Assembly: GCA_025924495.1 (NCBI GenBank)
Contig: JAICIG010000074.1
Coordinates: 1 to 22,383, forward strand
Direction: 5' to 3'
From: Pirellulales bacterium
Lineage (GTDB): Bacteria > Planctomycetota > Planctomycetia > Pirellulales > JAICIG01
Length of the DNA stretch: 22,383 bases
Below are positions 9,905-16,836 of the stretch, in pieces. Every line of letters begins with the position of its first letter. Position 1 is the first letter of the stretch. Both the position numbers and the translations under genes were made by a program. A model generated the notes under the pieces. It was given only the letters and a program-made list of their open reading frames with translations. It was not told where the DNA came from and made no database searches.

Positions 9905-10929
9905 AGATTCTGACGCTCGAGTCGACCTGCGACGAAACGGCTGCGGCTGTCGTCACTGACCGTTTGGAAGTGCTGGGCGCCTCGGTGGCTTCACAGGATG
10001 CTTTGCACCAGCGGTTCCGCGGCGTTGTGCCGGAGATCGCTTCGCGGGCGCACGTCGAGCGTATCATTCCGGTCATTGACCAGGCGGTGCGGCAGGCCGG
10101 CATTCGGCTCTCGGAGCTAGACGCCATCGCCGTCGCCAACATGCCCGGGCTAGCCGGTTCGCTGTTGGTCGGCCTTTCAGCCGCCAAGGCGCTGGCCGTG
10201 GCGCTCGATTTGCCTCTGGTCGCCGTGAATCATATTCACGCTCATATCTACGCCTGCCGCCTGGCATTTGGCGAACACGTGTTTCCATCGATCGGACTGA
10301 TCGTCAGCGGCGGCCATACCAGCCTGTATCGCTGCGGCGGCCCGCTCGAGTTCGAGTTGCTAGGCGGTACGATTGACGACGCCGCAGGCGAGGCCTTCGA
10401 CAAGGTGGCCAGCATGCTGGGTCTGCCTTACCCGGGCGGACCCGCCATCCAGAAAGCTGCGGAGCAAGGCAATCCGCGCGCCTATCCCTTCCCGCGCTCG
10501 TTCATCCACGACGAAGACCGCTTGGAATTCAGTTTCAGTGGCCTGAAGACGGCCGTTCGCTATGAGGCTTTCGGCCCCCGCTCGACGACCACCGATGCCG
10601 CCGCGCTATCGCCAGGGATGGTTGCCAACCTGGCTGCAAGCTTTCAGGAGGCGGTCGTGGACGTGATTGCGGCGAAATCTTTGCAAGCCTTGCGAAGCAC
10701 CGGCTGGCGCAGCCTCTGTGTCGGCGGCGGCGTGGCGGCCAATCGCCGCTTGCGCGAGCGGCTGGCGACGCTCGGCGCCGAGCAGGGTTTTTGCGTTTAC
10801 ATCGCCCCTTTCGAGCTGTGCACCGACAACGCTGTGATGGGCGCCATTGCCATTGAGCGGCTCAAAGCCGGACTCGTCGAAAACCTCGAGCTCGACATTC
10901 AGCCGGGCCTGATTCGGGGCGGCGCGTAA
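9901..10929 (+). CDS. tsaD: tRNA N6-adenosine threonylcarbamoyltransferase TsaD
   Basis: A 342-residue cytosolic ASKHA-fold protein that transfers the threonylcarbamoyl group from TC-AMP to A37 of ANN-decoding tRNAs, together with TsaB and TsaE. Seen: MKILTLESTCDET at the N-terminus, the metal-binding His pair in NHIHAHIYA (His111, His115, the same numbering as E. coli), SGGHTSLY (136-143), GEAFDKVA, PYPGGPAI, FSGLKTA and GGVAANRRLR. Length is normal. The start is GTG inside a GTGA overlap with the upstream protease gene, so it is translated by coupling; no separate Shine-Dalgarno is seen. The association with a protease gene is not functionally obvious. Confidence 0.96.
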   Translation: MKILTLESTCDETAAAVVTDRLEVLGASVASQDALHQRFRGVVPEIASRAHVERIIPVIDQAVRQAGIRLSELDAIAVANMPGLAGSLLVGLSAAKALAVALDLPLVAVNHIHAHIYACRLAFGEHVFPSIGLIVSGGHTSLYRCGGPLEFELLGGTIDDAAGEAFDKVASMLGLPYPGGPAIQKAAEQGNPRAYPFPRSFIHDEDRLEFSFSGLKTAVRYEAFGPRSTTTDAAALSPGMVANLAASFQEAVVDVIAAKSLQALRSTGWRSLCVGGGVAANRRLRERLATLGAEQGFCVYIAPFELCTDNAVMGAIAIERLKAGLVENLELDIQPGLIRGGA

Positions 10930-10969
10930 GCCAGCTTCTCAGCGCTCGATCGAATGTCAGGCTTCATCT

Positions 10970-11000
10970 CAGCGCTTGCTTGCGTTACGTGAAAGCGCTG
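10970..11000. other. Hairpin between convergent tsaD and channel genes
   Basis: CAGCGCTT (10970-10977) pairs perfectly with AAGCGCTG (10993-11000) around a 15-nt loop. It lies 40 bp after the tsaD stop and 125 bp from the stop of the convergent channel gene. No U-tract follows on either strand, so a terminator role is only possible. The rest of 10930-11125 shows nothing recognisable. Confidence 0.35.
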
Positions 11001-11125
11001 GCGATCAATGCTCGGCGTCGAGGCGAGCATGCCCCAGAGCATCGAATGGCCTGGAGTTCCGCGGCCGTGGCGATTCTCGCAATTCCGCCTCGGCACGTTG
11101 CTGCTTCCGGTTCTGCTTCGGTTCT

Positions 11126-12349
11126 CTAGCCCGCCCGCGCCGAAGGACGAGTTGGCCCTTTGATCAGACATTCGTGGATCTGGACCGGCTTATCCACGAG
11201 TTGCTCAGGATAAACTGCGGCGTTCGCCCAGCCTTTCACTCGGCGCCAAGTCGGTCGCAGCCAAAGCAGCACGACGAGCGAGGCGCCCCCCATGATCGTC
11301 ATGGCCAGCGCCGGTCGCAACAAGAGCAGCAAGGCGCAAGCGGCGGTCATCAAGAGCGCGGGGGCCCAGCGGCATGCGATGTTGATCTGGCGGCCCAAGG
11401 CCTTCATGTCGGCTGTATCGAGAGTATGGCAGACGTGCACGACCACCGACATCAGGAAGGAAGCGAAGACAAACACCTGGCAAATCAGCAGGAAATAATC
11501 CATCCGCGTCATGTAGTTGAGCGGCGGCAGGCTCGAATCGATTGTGATGCGATAGGCCACGACGGTCAACATCGCTGTCACGCCAACGCCGACCTGCGAG
11601 CTGAACTCCTTTGGATCCATCCAGAACACCGACCACGACGTGAACACGATCGGCAACAAGGGCAGCACGATGGCCCACCAGTAGTAGTGCGGGTCGCGCT
11701 CGACGTCGATATGAAACACGTGCCGCGAGTAGCTTTCATCGAGCCGGGGGTAGCGCGTCGTCGTCACCTCGGCTGAAGTGTCCAAGAGATTCCAGCCGTG
11801 GGGCAGGACGCGCATCCCTTCGCGAACCGTGTTCTGGCCGGCCTTGTAGACGACATCACTCACCTCGCCGGCGGCGGCCTCAATGTTGACCGACAATGTG
11901 TGCCGATCAAAAGGAAAATCATGCAGGTCAAAATTGCTCGCGATTGAACCCCGATAGTATTGCCGCAAGAGCACCGTGCCGTCAGGACGCACGTGCGCGG
12001 CGGGGCTGGCCTGCACCTCCACTTCCAGATCGTCCATGAGTTGCGGCTGAGGCGTCCAGATCTTGTCGACCGGCAGCATGCGTTTCTCGCGTCCTTCCTC
12101 TTCGGGGTCAAATGCCAGTCGCGGGTCTCGCCAAGAGAGGTAAAGGTAGAATTCGATATCGAACTTCTCCTCATGATCCTGGATCTGCGAAACCTGCAGC
12201 AACTCGGTGCTGATCTCCACCTGGACAGGCCGACTGGAGGGCAGCCCCGTCAGATCGTCGTCGGCAAAAGCCGCAGCGTCGCCTGAGAGCAGCCAGAGCC
12301 AGACGATCACCGGCGCATAGTGAAAGCAGCGAACGATTCGTGACAGCAT
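11126..12349 (-). CDS. Prokaryotic pentameric ligand-gated ion channel (Cys-loop family, GLIC/ELIC-like)
   Basis: A 407-residue protein with a signal peptide (1-29, cleavage near FAD), a beta-rich extracellular domain (about 40-218) and a C-terminal membrane domain. The domain hinge carries FPFDRH (145-150), the canonical FPxDxQ/H motif; the two loop cysteines are absent, as in bacterial members. M1 is 223-243, M2 about 251-270 (SQVGVGVTAMLTVV), then SLPPLNYMTRMDYF leading into M3 (281-306). M2 has Thr at 6' and Leu at 9' if Gln252 is 0'. The region after M3 holds two hydrophobic stretches (328-344, 347-364) split by Arg-Pro, then a basic tail. The start ATG at 12349 has no clear Shine-Dalgarno. 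The ligand is unknown and ion selectivity cannot be read from sequence. Confidence 0.9.
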   Translation of the reverse strand: MLSRIVRCFHYAPVIVWLWLLSGDAAAFADDDLTGLPSSRPVQVEISTELLQVSQIQDHEEKFDIEFYLYLSWRDPRLAFDPEEEGREKRMLPVDKIWTPQPQLMDDLEVEVQASPAAHVRPDGTVLLRQYYRGSIASNFDLHDFPFDRHTLSVNIEAAAGEVSDVVYKAGQNTVREGMRVLPHGWNLLDTSAEVTTTRYPRLDESYSRHVFHIDVERDPHYYWWAIVLPLLPIVFTSWSVFWMDPKEFSSQVGVGVTAMLTVVAYRITIDSSLPPLNYMTRMDYFLLICQVFVFASFLMSVVVHVCHTLDTADMKALGRQINIACRWAPALLMTAACALLLLLRPALAMTIMGGASLVVLLWLRPTWRRVKGWANAAVYPEQLVDKPVQIHECLIKGPTRPSARAG

Positions 12350-12488
12350 CGGCGCATTCCTAGGCTAAACGCTTGAGCGCGCCCAGTTCTGCGGCAGGCG
12401 GGTTCGCGAGCCGGATGTCATGGGCGGATTGGAGGCGGCCTATTGTGCGCAAATTGCGGAAAACAAAAAAGATCAGCTTGACGGGCCT

Positions 12489-12518
12489 TTGGCGTTCAAT
12501 TTGATCGCGGGTTAGAAT
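12489..12518 (+). promoter_or_regulatory. Candidate sigma70-type promoter of the PQQ-like propeller gene
   Basis: TTGGCG (12489-12494) and TAGAAT (12513-12518) are 18 bp apart, matching 4/6 and 5/6 of the consensus. The implied leader of about 55 nt ends in GGAG five bases before the ATG at 12580. No comparable promoter was found for the divergent channel gene in the rest of 12350-12579. Confidence 0.45.
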
Positions 12519-12579
12519 CTACCGAGTCCGCCGAATGATCTGTTTTTTTGACTTTGCGATAAAAAGGGCTGGAGACCTC

Positions 12580-13842
12580 ATGCGCTGTTTGCCGTTCTGC
12601 CTGGCTTTGATCTGTTTTAGCCCGCTGGCTTCCGCCGCCGAGCGCTGGACGCAGTTTCGCGGCCCGGATGGCGCTGGCATTTCCGACGCAACGGGCTTGC
12701 CGATCGAGTGGAGCGAAACGCAGAACATCCGCTGGAAAACCGCCTTGCCGGGCAAGGCCTGGTCTTCTCCGGTCGTCTGGGACGAGCAGGTCTGGGCGAC
12801 CAACGCCACGGAGGACGGCAAACGCTTGTCGGCTGTATGTGTCGATCGCAAAACCGGCGAAATTGTGCGCGACGTGCTCGTTTTCGCCGTCGAGAAACCG
12901 CAGTTCTGCTACCCGTTCAACAGCTATGCCTCGTCGACGCCAGTGATTGAAGAAGGGCGGATTTACGTTCACTACGGCAGCCACGGCACGGCCTGCCTCG
13001 ACACGTCCGACGGTCATACGATCTGGTCCCGCCAGGATTTGCCCTGCGACCATTTCCGGGGCGCCGGCTCGTCGCCGATCGTCTTCGGGAAGCTGCTGTT
13101 TTTGACGTTCGACGGCGCCGACCGGCAGTATGTCGCGGCCCTCGACAAGGAAACCGGAAAAACGGTCTGGGAGCAGGATCGCAACATCGACTACGGCACC
13201 GACAACGGCGACCATAAGAAGGCATTCAGCACGCCCACGGTCGTCGCCGCCAACGGTAAAGCTCAGCTAGTCAGCCCCGCGGCCGCAGCCACCATCGCTT
13301 ACGATCCGCTGACCGGCGACGAACTATGGAAAGTGCAGCACGGCGGCATGAACGCCGCCGCCCCTCCTTTATTCGGCTTGGGGTTGGTTTTCGTGAGCAC
13401 CGGAGATGGCGGCTTCAAACAGTTCGCCGTGCGTCCGGGCGGTCAGGGGAATGTCACTGAGAGCCATGTCGCCTGGAAGTTTCAACAAGGCGTGCCTTCG
13501 CGGTGTGCTCCCCTTTTGGTCGATGGCCTGCTCTACATGCTCAATGAGGCGGGCATTGTGACTTGCCTCGATGCGAAAACGGCCGATGTTGTTTGGAAGC
13601 ATCGCCTGGGCGGCAACTACAGCTCATCGCCGCTCTTTGCCGAAGGCCATCTTTACCTCAACAGCGAGGACGGTACGAGCCACGTGATCGCCGCCGGCCG
13701 CGAATTCAAGCTCCTGGCGACCAACCATCTCGATGGCGGCTGCATGGCCACGCCCGCCATTGCCGGCAAGGCGATCTTCCATCGCACGAAGACCCATCTC
13801 TATCGCATCGAAGAGCAGTCGCGCGCCGAGGCGGGCAAGTAG
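12580..13842 (+). CDS. Secreted PQQ-like beta-propeller repeat protein
   Basis: A 420-residue exported protein. Residues 1-20 form a signal peptide (LPFCLALICFSPLASAA), then WTQFRGPDGAGIS, the typical opening of this planctomycete-rich group, followed by repeated blades with W-K-x-x-L-P-G-x-A-W-S-S-P-V-V, ...LDKETGKTVWEQD, AYDPLTGDELWKVQ, CLDAKTADVVWKH and similar strand-loop units. This is the BamB/PQQ-dehydrogenase-like propeller, about 7-8 blades. No quinoprotein catalytic motif or cysteine pair could be identified, so a scaffolding or binding role is more likely than enzymatic activity. GGAG five bases upstream supports ATG at 12580 over ATG at 12535, which would spoil the signal peptide. 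It is apparently a single-gene unit. Confidence 0.88.
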   Translation: MRCLPFCLALICFSPLASAAERWTQFRGPDGAGISDATGLPIEWSETQNIRWKTALPGKAWSSPVVWDEQVWATNATEDGKRLSAVCVDRKTGEIVRDVLVFAVEKPQFCYPFNSYASSTPVIEEGRIYVHYGSHGTACLDTSDGHTIWSRQDLPCDHFRGAGSSPIVFGKLLFLTFDGADRQYVAALDKETGKTVWEQDRNIDYGTDNGDHKKAFSTPTVVAANGKAQLVSPAAAATIAYDPLTGDELWKVQHGGMNAAAPPLFGLGLVFVSTGDGGFKQFAVRPGGQGNVTESHVAWKFQQGVPSRCAPLLVDGLLYMLNEAGIVTCLDAKTADVVWKHRLGGNYSSSPLFAEGHLYLNSEDGTSHVIAAGREFKLLATNHLDGGCMATPAIAGKAIFHRTKTHLYRIEEQSRAEAGK

Positions 13843-13850
13843 CCCGAGTA

Positions 13851-13920
13851 CAGGAGGGCAGACATTCCTGCCTGCCACATCCGATTTCGCTTCTGGCAGA
13901 CAAGAATGTCCGCCCTCCTG
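13851..13920. repeat. Composite palindrome (27-bp arms), probable dispersed intergenic repeat
   Basis: Arms 13851-13877 and 13894-13920 are inverted copies (24 of 27 positions) around a 16-nt loop. All three mismatches become G-U pairs in minus-strand RNA, so there the stem is unbroken. Each arm also holds its own 20-bp near-palindrome, GGCAGACA-N4-TGYCYGCC (13857-13876 and 13895-13914). It sits between the convergent propeller and glycosyltransferase genes, 12 bp past the latter's stop, and may terminate or stabilise that transcript. No U-tract is present. The layout suggests a REP- or MITE-like element, but only one copy lies in this window. Confidence 0.7.
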
Positions 13921-13932
13921 CAAGCGGCGATT

Positions 13933-15039
13933 TTATCCCGCGAGTGATAAAACGGTCTGCGCCATGCGGGGCCAAGAGAATCGCTCGCGCAAGTCGGCCT
14001 GGTCGATCTCGATTTGACTGGAGGCGACCAGATCGCGATAAGCTTCGTCGAGCGTGGCCGCTTCGCACGGATCGAAGTAGAACACACCCGGCGATTCCAG
14101 TTCGGTGAGCGAACTGTTGTAACTGCAGAGCACTGGAGCGCCGTGCAGCAGCGAATCGAGCACCGGAAACCCGAAGCCCTCATACAGCGACGGGTACACG
14201 GTCATGGTCGCCTGCTGATACAGTTCGCAAAGCCGTGCATCGGAGACCATGCCGAGGAATTTCACCTGCTTGAAACGCGGATGGCGGCTGACTCCCGTCG
14301 GACCATCCCAGAGCCAGCCTTCCGGACCCGCCCACCACAATTCGGTATCGCGCGGAAGAACTTCGGTATTCAAAAACCATTCGAGCAAGAAATCGCCGTT
14401 TTTGCGAGGTTCGCGCGTGCCGACCATCAGCAGCACATCTTTGCGCCGCGCGACCTGTTGACCATGGGCATGTCGCTGGAGACATTGGCTCGGCCCCGGG
14501 TAGGCGACAACAACGTCTTCTTCGGGCACAGGGCTAAGCCAGGCCGCATCGGCGCGCGTCGAGTGCGATATAGCCAACACCTTTTCGCAGTTCCGCGCCG
14601 CCGCGATTTGCCGATGAAAGGCTTCGCACAGGCCGGCCGTGTGCGACCAGGAGACAATCAACGGCGTGAAGTCGTAAAAGATGGTGAGTTCGCGGCCGAA
14701 ATGCCGATTGTCGGGTCGCGACCAGAGATAGATGCCCGTATGTCGCAATGCCGCTTGTGCATCGAACGGCCGCTTGGGCCGCTGGCACACGCGGCGCGCC
14801 CAGCCGGGCAAGTCCTCGCCGGCATCGGTCAGTTCACCGAGCGGAATCTCTATCTCTTCGCCCTGCGACAGGTCGGTCCCCAAGCGATGGACGCGGGCCG
14901 TGCGCGGGTCGAGAAAGGTGGTCAACCGCAACGGAGCCGACTGATTGAGCGCCTGCACCAGTCGGGCCGAGAAGCGGCCGATGCCCGTCATCTTGGGCAC
15001 GAGCAGCGGAAAGACTTCGAGATAAATCGGAGCGGTCAT
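13933..15039 (-). CDS. Glycosyltransferase, GT4 family
   Basis: A 368-residue GT-B-fold glycosyltransferase. The N-terminal domain starts with an acceptor-side TGIGRFS loop (18-24). The C-terminal nucleotide-sugar domain has VGTREPRKNGDFLLEWF (Arg/Lys 212-213) and YPSLYEGFGFPVLDSLLHG, where Glu287 and Asp295 form the EX7E-type pair with the second Glu replaced by Asp. It probably transfers a sugar from an NDP- or UDP-donor in exopolysaccharide or O-antigen-like synthesis; sugar and linkage are unknown. No signal peptide is visible, so it is cytosolic or membrane-associated. Its ATG overlaps the upstream glycosyltransferase's stop by ATGA (15036-15039), showing co-translation. The palindrome at 13851-13920 follows its stop. 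Confidence 0.9.
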   Translation of the reverse strand: MTAPIYLEVFPLLVPKMTGIGRFSARLVQALNQSAPLRLTTFLDPRTARVHRLGTDLSQGEEIEIPLGELTDAGEDLPGWARRVCQRPKRPFDAQAALRHTGIYLWSRPDNRHFGRELTIFYDFTPLIVSWSHTAGLCEAFHRQIAAARNCEKVLAISHSTRADAAWLSPVPEEDVVVAYPGPSQCLQRHAHGQQVARRKDVLLMVGTREPRKNGDFLLEWFLNTEVLPRDTELWWAGPEGWLWDGPTGVSRHPRFKQVKFLGMVSDARLCELYQQATMTVYPSLYEGFGFPVLDSLLHGAPVLCSYNSSLTELESPGVFYFDPCEAATLDEAYRDLVASSQIEIDQADLRERFSWPRMAQTVLSLAG

Positions 15040-16583
15040 GAGCGGACTTGCATGCGCGAAGGACTGGCCACGCTATCGCGGGAAAGCGAATAGTGGGGCG
15101 GCTTGCCAGACGGCGAAGACGTCGAACCTTGTTCAAGGGCCAAAGCCAGCGCCTCGGCCAGCCGTGGCCAGACCATAGCCGTAGAAGCCCAACTCTGCAT
15201 TTTGCGCCGGGCCTCGCGCCCCATTTGGCGATAAAGCTCGCTCTGCTCCATGGCCGTGTCGCAGCTCCTGGCGATTTTTTCAGCCAGCGACGACCAGACG
15301 ATCCGTTGCCAGGTCGTGTTCAGCCTCCCCGAGTCATCATGCGGCCAGGGACAAGGCTCGGGATGCGAGGCGACCACAAAGCCCATCCGGTCGTCGAAAT
15401 AATCGGCGATGGCCGTATGCCTTGGAGAAATGACGGGGCGGGCGGCGGCGAGAAAGTCTTGCAGCGGCAAGCACGCCCCTTCGGCCCGCGTGGCCGTGAT
15501 ATAATAGGCGCTCGCTTGCGTCAGCTTTTGTAATTGCTCATCGCTGAGATAGCTGGTGATGAACACCAGTTTCGAGCGGTGAGAAATACCAAGTTTGTAA
15601 TACCAACCTAGAATCTCGCGGACCGGCGGCGCATGGCTGGTGACAAGCTTGACGACCAAGGTCGCCTCGTCGCGGTCCCTCGTCGCGAGCAAGAATGCGC
15701 TGAGGAGATCCTCCCAGTTTTTCCGTTTGTCGTCTGGGTTGAGAAAGGTCGTGTAGACCACGCCCGACAGTTCGACTTTTGTTTCTGGGGGCGGTAGTTC
15801 GGTCTCGCCTTCACGCCACGCTTTCCGCCCTGCGTTTTTGGCCGCGACGACCGCCTTGCTCAACCGCAACGGCAAGCAGGGTTTGACGGCGGCAATCCAG
15901 GCGCGCCGAGCCCAAGCTCTGAGCTTCGTCTTCACGCGAAAGACGAGCGAATCCGCCCCGGGCCGCGACTCCGGGTCGGCCGGCCGCAAGGGCGCGACCT
16001 CCGGGCAACTAAAGACATATGCCGTGCATTCGAGCGTCGTCTTGCGCTCCGGGTTCCACCCGGGCATTTCGAAGTACTCGTTCCGCACAGGCACCGGAAC
16101 GACTCGAATCGGCGTTTGTACGCCGGCTCTCGCTAAAACGGTCGCCGTGAACTCGCTTGCTGTCAGCACGAGTGAGGCTCGGTTAGCGATCCGCACCCAG
16201 TGGTAGCGCGGATTGTCCTTGTAATCGGTGGCGGGAACGTCAGGAAACTCCCAGAAGGGGAACACCACGTTCGGAGCCGTGGCGCTGAGGTAGGCGTCGG
16301 AAAAGGGACGGAAACTCAGGCTCAGCGGCTGGCGGCCGCGCTTGCGTGCACGACGCAAGGCAAAATCGAGCTGACTTTCCGGGCGCTCGAGTTCGACCAC
16401 CTCGCCCCAACGCTCCAGCAATGGGCGAAAGGCGCGCAACACGAACTCGTAGGAATATCCGTATGCGCCCAACCCGGGCTCGGACTGGCCCTTTCGAGCC
16501 AGAGAGCAGACTGCAATGCTGCGCGGTTGATCAGGCATAGCGAGCTTGTCAGTACGGGCCGACAGGGAATCGCCGTTGTGCAT
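15036..16583 (-). CDS. Glycosyltransferase with GT4-like C-terminal domain
   Basis: A 515-residue protein. The N-terminal domain has GLGAYGYSYEF (about 37-47) and FPFWEFPDVP, typical of planctomycete and cyanobacterial polysaccharide glycosyltransferases. The C-terminal domain has TTFLNPDDKRKNWEDLL (Lys/Arg/Lys at about 286-288) and RAEGACLPLQDFLA, with Glu368 and Asp376 in the EX7E-type position. Between the two domains (about 195-270) lies a basic, Arg/Lys/Ala-rich insert that standard GT4 enzymes lack. I chose ATG at 16583, with GGAGAGG 9 nt upstream; ATG at 16538 is the alternative, while the open frame to 16838 runs into the divergent promoter region. First gene of the two-gene minus unit; its role is inferred to be surface polysaccharide assembly. 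Confidence 0.85.
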   Translation of the reverse strand: MHNGDSLSARTDKLAMPDQPRSIAVCSLARKGQSEPGLGAYGYSYEFVLRAFRPLLERWGEVVELERPESQLDFALRRARKRGRQPLSLSFRPFSDAYLSATAPNVVFPFWEFPDVPATDYKDNPRYHWVRIANRASLVLTASEFTATVLARAGVQTPIRVVPVPVRNEYFEMPGWNPERKTTLECTAYVFSCPEVAPLRPADPESRPGADSLVFRVKTKLRAWARRAWIAAVKPCLPLRLSKAVVAAKNAGRKAWREGETELPPPETKVELSGVVYTTFLNPDDKRKNWEDLLSAFLLATRDRDEATLVVKLVTSHAPPVREILGWYYKLGISHRSKLVFITSYLSDEQLQKLTQASAYYITATRAEGACLPLQDFLAAARPVISPRHTAIADYFDDRMGFVVASHPEPCPWPHDDSGRLNTTWQRIVWSSLAEKIARSCDTAMEQSELYRQMGREARRKMQSWASTAMVWPRLAEALALALEQGSTSSPSGKPPHYSLSRDSVASPSRMQVRS

Positions 16584-16640
16584 GTCCTCCAACCTCTCCA
16601 GGTGTCTGCCGTAGAAGACCGATCTAGAAGTGAAGATCAG

Positions 16641-16687
16641 CGCCCGACAGATGGCCCGCCGGAGGCCCGGCCATCTGCCAGCGGGCG
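16641..16687. other. Long imperfect inverted repeat in the divergent glycosyltransferase/MBOAT promoter region
   Basis: CAGATGGCC (16648-16656) pairs with GGCCATCTG (16669-16677), and outside this CGCCCG (16641-16646) pairs with CGGGCG (16682-16687). It lies about 60 bp upstream of the minus-strand glycosyltransferase start and 150 bp upstream of the MBOAT start. It could be a leader hairpin of the minus transcript or an operator. I see no gene in 16584-16836. Confidence 0.45.
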
Positions 16688-16725
16688 GTACCTTAGAAGA
16701 TGCGGCGGGGGCGGTCAATCTGAGG

Positions 16726-16753
16726 TTGATCGGCGCGACCGTTCTTGTATACT
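16726..16753 (+). promoter_or_regulatory. Candidate sigma70-type promoter of the MBOAT-SGNH operon
   Basis: TTGATC (16726-16731) and TATACT (16748-16753) are 16 bp apart, matching the consensus at 4/6 and 5/6. Transcription would start near 16760, about 77 nt before the ATG at 16837. Confidence 0.45.
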
Positions 16754-16836
16754 TCGCCGCCTTCTGGCCCCTTCCAAACGCGATTCCGCGCCCTGTCGGC
16801 TTTCCGCGCACGGTTTTTATCCCGAGGCAAAACGCC

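Noticed and set aside
10976..11776. 266-residue plus-strand open frame opposite the ion channel gene
   Set aside because: Composition is Arg/His/Gln-rich and motif-free; the minus strand carries the complete channel.
12496..13215. 239-residue minus-strand open frame opposite the propeller gene
   Set aside because: Antisense shadow of the PQQ-like gene with no signal or domain features.
14014..15093. 359-residue plus-strand open frame opposite the smaller glycosyltransferase
   Set aside because: Antisense shadow; Arg/Gln/His-rich composition, no motifs, while the minus strand encodes a full GT4 enzyme.
16630..16836. N-terminal extension of the MBOAT protein by 69 residues
   Set aside because: The extension is Arg/Pro-rich, overlaps the divergent promoter region and hairpin, and the ATG at 16837 has a ribosome site and the usual AlgI-type start.
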